64,000 nt of DNA. It comes from Symbiodinium microadriaticum (lineage: Eukaryota; Sar; Dinophyceae; Suessiales; Symbiodiniaceae). The notes under the pieces are model-generated. The model was not told where the DNA came from and made no database searches. It saw nothing but the letters and a program-made list of their open reading frames with translations. The DNA lies in NCBI GenBank assembly GCA_001939145.1, contig LSRX01000054.1, positions 1,225,016 to 1,289,015 of the forward strand. Direction: 5' to 3'. The stretch's first letter is position 1, and every line of letters begins with the position of its first letter. Positions 45,898 through 54,200 of this stretch are shown here, piece after piece. Position numbers and translations under genes: made by a program.

Positions 45898-47080
45898 CTA
45901 AGCTCATTCCAGCACTTACGTATAATATGGCAGTGACCAACCCAAGAACCTCCCTCGACCGCTTGTTCTTCCTGTCTTTCAGCTCAAACTTTTGAATGAA
46001 GTCCCAGAGATACGCTTTTGCCCTATCGTCACCTTCTCCTGCAATGAACTCCCGGTTCGGCCTCTTGACGTGTTGACCGGAAGATTCGCGCCGGATAGTT
46101 TCTGCCATGTATTCCGCCGCTTCTTTCACTTTGATAACAATGTAATTGATTGTTTCTTCATTCTCAACGAACGACGGAAATGCCTGGAAGAACTCGTTGA
46201 TAGTAGTGTCTTTCCAATCCCAGGCAGTGAAGCAGACTTCAGCGATGGTGTCAACGACTTGGTCAATAGTCCAATTAATTAGATAGTTCCCGACGGAAGT
46301 CAATCCATCTCCGGAATACCTGATTAGTATGGACGTATATAAAGTGAGTGTATCGAACTTTACCTTGTCGCTCTTCTTCCACCGCTTCTGTGACGTGTTC
46401 TTCAAATCACTTGACTCAGGAAACTTCTTCTCGATAGCATTCATGACAGCTTCTTCGATTATGCGCCGCAATCCAGGTTTCTTCGGGTCTTCGACAGCCT
46501 TGTCAGTGATCGAACTGTCGAACGATCCAAAATCTGTAGACGCGAAGCCTCCTGCCTTGAAGTCATTGTAGAACTTGAGAATCCGCTCATTTACGCCCTT
46601 GTGGTCTGTGCCTTTGATTGAACGGGCGACAAAATACGCTAGACGGAATATCATGTGTTCCACAGACTTATTCATGAGAGCAGCGGATGCTGAGCCAGTT
46701 GGTCCCTTGTGTTGGATCAAACGGGGTTTGATCTTGTTAAGGGCCTCATTTGGCTTTACAAACGCCTGTGTCATAGGCTCTCGTTGCAGGACATCACCTG
46801 AGGCGGCGTCGAAGTTCTGCTCTATCATTGTCTTCGTGAAAGAGTTCGGTGCTATCTCCTCGATCTCCTTGTGGATTGGGAACAGCGCTTTCCCGTGTAA
46901 TTCACTGACCACTTCGGAGGCTGGGATCTCGAGAACTTGAGTGTCCTGTCTTCTGAGTGTGGTTTCGTCAATTTGCATCAACGCTTCGACGATGACATTG
47001 ATGTAGGCATGGACTGACCGTCTTATCAAGATGGAAGGATTCCCGACGGAGTTTTTGAAAATTCCACCGTTCCATTCAAC
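45671..47080 (-). pseudogene. Viral RNA-dependent RNA polymerase, broken
   Basis: An open frame of about 470 codons, cut at the 5' side by the telomere-like array and with no convincing start codon. Palm motifs appear in order: KIKPRLIQHKGP (motif F-like), TDFGSFDSS (motif A, DxxxxD), SGDGLTSVGNYLIN (motif B, SGxxxTxxxN, near 46275-46319) and AGEGDD (motif C, near 46020-46045). This is a positive-strand RNA virus RdRp signature; retroviral RT would show YxDD and a different motif B. Polymerase-like sequence leaves this frame between about 45897 and 45840 and continues in the next frame; the last 60-75 codons of this frame down to 45671 are out-of-frame. Alvernaviridae-like (dinornavirus) ancestry is my first guess from the host; tombus-like relatives are an alternative. 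Confidence 0.85.
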
Positions 47081-47086
47081 ACTTGA

Positions 47087-47760
47087 GGGTTTCGGGTTTC
47101 GGGTTTAGGGTTTAGGGTTTGGGGTTTAGGGTTTCGGGTTTAGGGTTTAGGGTTTAGGGTTTAGGGTTTAGGGTTTAGGGTAACCACAGCAGAAGCTCGT
47201 ACTCTTTCCTTGAGCGGAAAAGAACTATCTTCCGGTGAGCGCGTTGTGCCATGGTGTGGTGATCGCTGCTTTTGTGCTGCTAACTGCGAACCATCTCATC
47301 TGGGAAGCCTTATTTTCGACTTTTAGCAACCCCCACAGTAACCGCAACCCTACATCGCACTTGCAAACGCAAACCCTAAACCTGAACCCTGAACCCTAAA
47401 CTCACACCCTAAACCCGAAACCATAAACCCGAAACCTAGACCCCAAACCCTAAAACCCTCAACCCGAAACCCTAAACCCCTAAAACCCTAAGCCCCGAAA
47501 ACCCTAAAACCCCAAATCCCATAACCCTAAACCCTAAACCCCTGAACCCCAAATCCTCCCTCGATCGCCCCTGGGACCCCCCGAAAAAAGCAGCGGGTCC
47601 TCGGAAACCTCGTCAATTCGCCGGGTTTTGTGGAGTTTCTCGGGGCTTGCGCAGGCTTTAGAAGGGACTGCTAGGGCTCTTGGCTTTTTAGGGTTTAGGG
47701 TTTAGGGTTTAGGGTTTAGGGTTTAGGGTTTAGGGTTTAGGGTTTAGGGTTTAGGGCTCT
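47087..47760. repeat. Telomere-like arrays
   Basis: TTTCGGG and TTTAGGG units (47087-47180), CCCTAAA/CCCGAAA variants (47362-47555) and a pure (TTTAGGG)9 array (47688-47751). The last is bracketed by a direct repeat (47672-47687 and 47752-47767). Confidence 0.85.
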
Positions 47761-47772
47761 TGGCTTTATAAA

Positions 47773-47884
47773 CTGGGTTCTTGTTTGGGGTCTTAGTTGA
47801 AGTTGCCATAAATAAAGAAACCATATTCCTTACTATAGATCCCGAGTATGGTGGCTTCTGTAAAATCCCTTGACAAGAACCCAG
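47773..47884. mobile_element. Intergenic copy of introner family B
   Basis: Inverted ends CTGGGTTCTTGT and ACAAGAACCCAG match the intron 3 element of the PhyH gene (CTGGGCTCTTGT), and the interior shares GAAACCATATT and ACTATAGATCCC. Exact TAAA duplications flank it (47769-47772 and 47885-47888). It shows that the element moves outside genes and makes 4-bp duplications. Confidence 0.85.
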
Positions 47885-48156
47885 TAAAGGTTTGGTAGAG
47901 GATTTACTGGGTTCTAGAATTAGGGTTGTATCGGGGATAGGGGAACTATGGCATTGGTCAATCTCTGACCTTTTGCCTAGAGCACTGAGAGGCCAGACGA
48001 CCTCTTGTGGCGCTCGCGCGTTCCAGCGTAGCACCGCATTGATCCATCTCCTCAGAGCCTTTTTCCAACGGAGTTTCCCCACCTCAAAGCCCGACAATCC
48101 CTAAACCTTACGCCCGATAAACCTGTACCCTAAAGTATCTAAAGCTGAAATGCCCC

Positions 48157-48401
48157 ACGGTGGATGATATCAATCCTGCATTACCTTAAGGGCCCTAAAC
48201 TATGGGAATTATGGAATGAATGAACATATACATATATATATATATGTATATAAATATAAATATAAATATAAATATAAATATANAAAAAATAAAAAAAATA
48301 AATATAAATAAAAAAAAAAAATAAATATAAATAAATAAATATATATATATATATATGTAAACATATGTATATATATATATATATATATGTAAACATATGT
48401 G

Positions 48402-48433
<32 letters not shown>

Positions 48434-48482
48434 CACACACACACCTCATTATGGGTAATGCAGGATTTATATCATCAACCGT
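48157..48482. mobile_element. Family 1 MITE-like element split by AT microsatellite
   Basis: The left end ACGGTGGATGATATC and right end ...ATATCATCAACCGT match family 1, but the interior has expanded to about 230 bp of (ATAAAT)n, (AT)n and ATGTAAACATATGT units (one N at 48283). An arm-to-arm fold is still possible. Confidence 0.75.
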
Positions 48483-50030
48483 ACGTCTATACCCTCCCTC
48501 GATGGAAAGCGCTTGTGCCTCAAGGCCTTCGGCTTGCTTGCGCTCGAGCAGGGCCCTCGCCTGGCGCAAGTAAGCGGCCCTTTTTCGGAGGACCGAGATT
48601 AGGGGTTGTCTTTTTTTTGGAGTGGCTTAGGGTTCAGAGTTTAGGGTTTAGGCTTTTTTTGTTTGGGGGGTGGAAGCCCAAGGCCCTGAAAAATGTAGAA
48701 TAAAGTGTTGGGGGCACCTTCGTAGCACGGAACCCTGAGGCCCTAAGGAATGTTTTTAGTACTTATTTCGACATCTATCTCATGACTTCGGGTCTCGTCA
48801 GAATGGGCTTCGGATTTAGGGTCCCCATGTACAGTTAATACCAAGAAGGGGGTCAACTCTACAGTAACAGGGTTTAGGGTTTAGGGTTTAGGGGGTCAAC
48901 TCTACAGTAACATGAACAAGGAACCTAAGGGAAGAGTCTTGCGAAATACTCAGGCTTCTGCAGTATATCGTACACTGCAAAAAGGAGACGGGAGCACTGC
49001 CAGCACATCCACGGGGAAGTGTTGGAACCTCAGCATGTCCGTAAGCTACCAGAGCGCGTGCGACTACAGCGTTTCAAGCAAATTCTGTTTAGGGTTTAGG
49101 GTTTAGGGTTTAGGGTTTGGGGTTTAGGGTTTAGGGTTCAGGGTTAGGTGTCTCTGTGACTTCGGCTGAGGCCCCAGCGCTGGCACCAACGAGTAATATT
49201 TGTCGAACACAAAGTCTCGCGGGTGAATTCCTGCAAGCATCGTAGGCCGGTTGGGCTTTGCTTCGCGATTTGTTATCAAGCCGAGATGGGGCAAGGACTT
49301 CGCTTATGTCCCGGTTTCCTCACATTAGCAATCAGACGCAGCATCAAGCTTGGCTGCTGAAGCACTGCATTGACAGAACCCTACCAACGAACCGTGATTT
49401 TAAGATGTTAAGATTTCAGCTGAAGATTGAGGCCGCGGCCATAAATCTCCGAATAAGGGATAACCTCGTGGACTTCGCACCTGACATGGCTTCTCCGACG
49501 CCAAGAGCTGCCACGCACCATGCATCCTAGCTCATAGAAGGACCCTGGCATCATCTCTGATTAGGGCTCCGACGGATTTGTATCAAACTCCACACGCCGC
49601 GTGCGCCGCTGGGACCCGGCCCTATTTCTGCCGGGAAGCCTTAGAGACAACAAGAAGAAGCAACCAAAAGCTCTGCAGGATAAAACGGCTCTAGACAGTA
49701 CAAGATACTTGCTCTCGTGACGGAACTGCTACTTGAACCGTCCTGGCAAACGAGCACAGCACAGAACCTGCTGTCAAGTCCGTGCTCGGACTTCACTTCG
49801 AGGATCCCACGCCGCAATGGCCAAGGAATCATGATCCTGCAATGCGCCAAGGGCACTCTCAAACGCGGGGCCAGTTGCAAACCACACCGGCATGCATGCT
49901 CTCCTCGCAGCTTGGCCCCATGCTCACCTCTGAGCCTTAGGACAGTGCCCATAGAGGTCTTCTGCGGCATGCCACCATGGACATCATGGAAAGAAGCATT
50001 CTTGAGCATATTTGTGTCCTTTTGAGCCTT
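48483..50030. other. Intergenic with two short telomere-like arrays
   Basis: Three exact heptamers at 48870-48890 lie between perfect 22-bp direct repeats. A second array is at 49088-49145. The rest is unique; open frames (49258-49530 plus, 49641-50009 minus) have no recognisable domain. Confidence 0.5.
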
Positions 50031-50140
50031 CCCAGAGAACCCAATACCCCTGAAGTAAGGAATATACCTTAAACTATAGGGGCCATAATATTCTGATTTA
50101 AGGTATATTCCTTAATTAAGGGGGTCTTGGGTTTTCTGGG
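50031..50140. mobile_element. MITE-like element family 2
   Basis: The ends are CCCAGAGAACCCAATACCCC and the inverse ...GGGTTTTCTGGG; the interior TTAAACTATAGGGGCC is inverted relative to the other copies. Non-coding. Confidence 0.75.
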
Positions 50141-50394
50141 TTTTCCCCGGAGTTTCCCGTGCGAAACCCCCTGAAGGCCGCAGCCGCTGGAAGGAGATCC
50201 GGCTTGCGTCGAGCTTTCCTGGCAGGAGACACCACGCAGAAAACCGTTGGGGTTATATAGGGTTTAGGATTTAGGGTTTAGGGTTTAGGGTTTAGTGTTT
50301 AGGGTTTAGTGTTTAGGGTTTAGGGTTTAGGGTTTAGGGTCTTTATGAGACTATACTAAGGGGAATATAAGGGTTATATAGGGTATTAGGATTA

Positions 50395-50568
50395 CCCAGA
50401 GAGCCCAATACCCCTTAATTAAGGAATATACCTTCAATCATAATATTAAGGTCCCTATAGTTTAAGGTATATCCCTCAATTCAGGAATAAATACCTTAAA
50501 TCATGAATATTAGGGCCCCTATAGTTTAAGGTATAATTCCTTCATTTAAGGGTATTGGGTTCTCTGGG
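50395..50568. mobile_element. Family 2 MITE-like element with duplicated core
   Basis: The ends are CCCAGAGAGCCCAATACCCC and ...GGGTATTGGGTTCTCTGGG. The core (ataccttaaatcat..attagggcccctatagtttaaggtata type) is present twice, making it about 65 bp longer than the others. Confidence 0.75.
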
Positions 50569-50679
50569 CAAAACCCCTTGGCACAGCGGAGGGATCTCGG
50601 CGGAAAAAGAAACGTCCGAGGAAGCATCGAGTGGCATGATTGGGAGTCACTCTGCTGATGGACAAACTTCTGCATGACC

Positions 50680-50850
50680 CAAGTATAGTAGAGTATCATA
50701 GATCCCATAGTTTAGGTATATAAATATAGTAGAGTAGCATAAATCCCATAGTTTAGGCAAATATAGTAGAGTAGCATAAATCCCATAGTTTAGACAAATA
50801 TAGTAGAGTACCATAAACCCCATATCATAAATCCCATAGTTTAGGTAAAA
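50680..50850. repeat. Tandem ~45-bp repeat
   Basis: Four imperfect copies of a unit containing ATAGTAGAGTA and CATAAATCCCATAGTTTAGG. The core resembles the 'CCCATAGTTTAG' segment of family 1 elements, so it may derive from one. Confidence 0.75.
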
Positions 50851-50972
50851 AAAAGCCATTGCAGGAGTCTGGTCCATCGTCTCACCCAGACCCAGCAATA
50901 GGCCTCTCGCTCCACTCCTTCTTGCTTGACCTCGCAGTAACCTGGGTGCATGGACCCCCTTTCGGGATTGGG

Positions 50973-51015
50973 TTTAGGGTTTAGGGTTTAGGGGTTTAGG
51001 GGTTTAGGGTGTAGG
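50973..51015. repeat. Telomere-like array at the left of element A
   Basis: About six TTTAGGG/TTTAGGGG units ending in GTAGG, the left target duplication of the retrotransposon. The array resumes after the element at 59673. Confidence 0.85.
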
Positions 51016-51182
51016 TGTAAGCCTGAAGTGTACAGAAGTCTTGTCAGGTCGTTCGCTGGAAGCTGCATTCGCCGCAGGCACACGTGTTGCATCAAAAGGC
51101 TGGCCTGTGCTGCTTGTAGTTAGCTAGGCTTAGGGTGGGTTACCGCTACCAGTGGCAGCTGTAACCTCTTTTGAAGCTGTCA
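51016..51182 (+). repeat. 5' LTR of element A
   Basis: Begins TGTAAGCCTGAAGTG and ends AAGCTGTCA; identical over 167 bp to 59506-59672. Near its 3' end (51143-51154) it contains CCGCTACCAGTG, the exact reverse complement of the sequence over the LTR/primer-site junction (51181-51192). Confidence 0.97.
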
Positions 51183-51183
51183 C

Positions 51184-51198
51184 TGGTAGCGGAGCCTG
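51184..51198 (+). promoter_or_regulatory. Primer-binding site of element A
   Basis: TGGTAGCGGAGCC begins one base after the LTR. It fits complementarity to the 3' end (...CTACCA) of an initiator-Met tRNA, the usual Ty1/copia primer. The element B site is identical over these 13 bases. Confidence 0.85.
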
Positions 51199-51206
51199 TA
51201 CGCTCC

Positions 51207-54200
51207 ATGGCTGGCGGTGGCGAGCTGGACCCGTGGTCTTCTCCAGAGAATGATCCCTGGGGACAAGTGACTCCTAACGCTACCGCAGATGAGCCTACAC
51301 GCGACAACCCTGCGCCAACTCCGCCTGCTGAACATGTGCAATCCGGGGAAGCCCAAGGAAGCAGGGACTCAGCCGCTGGGGCGTCTGAGCCTTGGGCGTG
51401 GAACGATTGGAATGTTCAGCAGAACCGCCAAGATACTCAACGAACACCGGACAACGGCAGCGACGGCAGCGATGGCATGAACGATGGGGGGCCCGACTAC
51501 GGCCGACGTGTTTCAGACGCTTCTGGCTGGTCATGGTCTACTTGGAGCGGCAACGGCCAGAGGGAATGGAACAGATCGTGGAGCGACAACTCCTATGACT
51601 GGTGGTGGTCAGGCTGGGCACCAGTCGACCATTACTCTCGCACTACGTCCTGGAGTACCGCGATTACCGGGAACCCATCGGCTACATGGACCACGTCCGC
51701 ACCGACGGCACGGTCATGGAACGAAGAAGGTAAACTTACCTCAGGGAGCGCGACTATCTCCGGAACTCCGATGGCTACATGGACCACGTCCGCATCCACG
51801 GCACGGTCTTGGAACGATGGCTGCGCACCTACGTCCGGGAATATAACGACCCCCGGGACGCCAGCGGCTACATGGACCACGTCCGCTACGACGGCACGGT
51901 CATGGGACGAGGGACAAGGGGCTATGCCTTCAAGTACCACGGAGCCCGGGCGAACATCGGCTACGTGGAGCTCGGAGCCTACGGCGGAGCGATCATGGAC
52001 TACCTCAACAGGAGTGGGCGGCCCAGGAAAGGGGCCTTCCGAACGGCTCATTGTCCCTTCCTTTAGCGGGGACATTGAAAATGGCGGGGACCTTGGAAGC
52101 TCCGCCCGGAGTTACCTCCGCCAGGTTTCTGCCTGGGAGAAGATGACGAAGCTGGCGCCGGACCAAAGAGCATTGGTGCTGTACCAGCATCTGGCTGGCT
52201 CGGCATGGGTCAACTCCGAATCCCTCAGCGTTGACGAGCTTGCAAGGCCCGACGGTGTGGATCGGCTACGTGAATGGGTACGACAGCACTACTTGGACGT
52301 CGAGGTCACGCAGGTGGGGCGATCCTTGAGCGATCTCTTCCGCAAACTTCGTCGCCGCCCGACGCAGAGCTTCAGGGACTATGCGGCGGAGTTCAACCGC
52401 CTCCTGGCAAGGGTGGTGGAATGCGGATGCGCATTACCAGACGTCGCCAATGCCTGGTTGTTCGTTGACAGGGCGAACCTCGACGAGTCCACCGAAGTCA
52501 GTCTCCTGGCAAGCGTCGGGAACAAGTACGCTCTGAAGGCTCTACAATCTGCAGCGATAGTTCTCGACAGGTCAATGCGAAAACCGTGGGAAAAGGGCAC
52601 CGCGCGAGGACGCCCTCAGAACGTGAACCATGCCGAGGAGGTCACCGAGGGCGCCGACACGGACACCGATGTGGAGGCCCCGTCCTTCGACGACCCCCAT
52701 GACGATGCCGGGGACCTGTACGTGAGCTACATGACTGCCAAGGCCCGGTACAAGGAAGCAGCTAAGTCCCGTGGCGTTGAAACAAAGGGGGCTGACAAAA
52801 CCGACAAAACCAAGGAGGATCCGAACCATGCTCGCCGGGCAGCCGAATCCAAGATCGCCTTAGCTAAGGCCAAGTCGCACTGCTCTGCTTGTGGCCACAA
52901 AGGACATTGGCACCGTGACGAGGTATGCCCCAAGTTCGGCAAGAACCAGTCCAACCCGAGGCCGCAGACAATCCACGTCACGAACGAGGTCTACGAGCTG
53001 ATCTTTGGTGGGGCAAGCGACTTGCTCGCAATTCTTGACACGGCCTGCTCGAAGACGGTGGTGGGCACCAACTGGCTCCAGAAGTACCTCAACCACACGA
53101 AGGGAGGCGGGTACGATGCAGAGTTTATCCGAGAGCGCGAGAGTTTCAAGTTTGGCGCCGCTAGCAAGATCTACGAGTCTACGTATGCTGCCGTGATCTT
53201 TATCCCGATTGCCTCCCGGGTGATTGCGGTTAAAGCTGCGGTGATCCATGGGGACGTGCCTCTGCTCATGTCAAAGCCAGCCCTTACCCGCCTAGGTTTG
53301 ATTCTTGACCTTGGTCGCAGTGTCGCTTCTTTTCATGCACTCCAAAGCGGAGAAATCGTTCTGCTGGAGACCCACAGCGGGCATCCGGCTCTGAAGGTCG
53401 ACCATGCTGAAATGGCAAAGCCCGACCTCTCGAGACTCCCGACTTCCTGGGAGAACCATGGAATCGAGATCTTCAGTGAGCGTGAGGTGTATATGGTGGG
53501 CTGCAGTGGGGATGAGCAGGGTAGCGGTTTCAACTGTGATGGTGTTCCCAAGATCTTTTACGACAAGAAGATAGATGGTACTGTTAGGGACATGTTGTCG
53601 GGGGACATCCTGAATGAAGAGTTGTTTTCGGTTTGGTGGGCCACTACTGATATCAAGAATGACTTCTGGCTAGAACTCCCCCACAAGCTAATCCGTGTTC
53701 ATGTGACGCCCCGCCGAAAGTTCTTCGACCCTCGCCGTTGGGAAACTAGCCACACTCACCTTCGTGATCTACTGCTTGCTCAACTTGGAAGTATGAGAGA
53801 AACTTGGGGAGTCGGCTGTTTGTCGGGTCGTTCATTGTCCACCGTTAGCGAGCTGTGGCAGGATCGAGAGCTTGGAGATTATCCAACTTTGTGGGTCGGC
53901 CGCAGCGTGTTCAACAGATCTCAAGCGACTTTTGTTGCAGGACCCTCCGGCCATGGTTGCAGTATGGCAGATGTCCAAGGGACAGCTGATTGCGGAGTGC
54001 AACAAACGCGAGCTGGCGATCAACTCAGAGTGGACGTGCCCGGAACTTCGGACAGTCCTGTTGGCCGACATGGAGTTCGAGAAGAAGAACAAGAGCGGCA
54101 ACACCCCGAAGGGCCTCTCCGGGATGACCCTCAAGGAGCTACGCGAGGAAGCCGGTCGCCTCAACCTGGAAGTGGGGCCCAAGGAGACGAGGGGAGCACT

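Larger units (their letters stand above)
44199..47086 (-). mobile_element. Endogenous RNA-virus element (non-retroviral), 5'-truncated
   Basis: Between two TTTAGGG arrays in the same orientation (about 44155-44198 and 47087-47180) lies 2.9 kb that, read on the minus strand, holds an RdRp domain, a second degraded coding region, about 200 bp of non-coding sequence and an A-rich end (A5-C-A8 at 44212-44199). The order polymerase then second ORF is that of dinoflagellate RNA viruses such as HcRNAV, where ORF2 encodes the capsid. Elements of this type have, to my knowledge, been reported from symbiotic dinoflagellate genomes. The copy is broken by a frameshift and stops, so it is not an intact virus. 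A-rich end and 5' truncation suggest reverse transcription by a host retroelement. Confidence 0.82.

Noticed and set aside
51171..51206. Start of Gag-Pol at TTG 51171 inside the LTR
   Set aside because: Not an ATG, and it would place translation across the LTR end and primer site; ATG 51207 is the sensible start.
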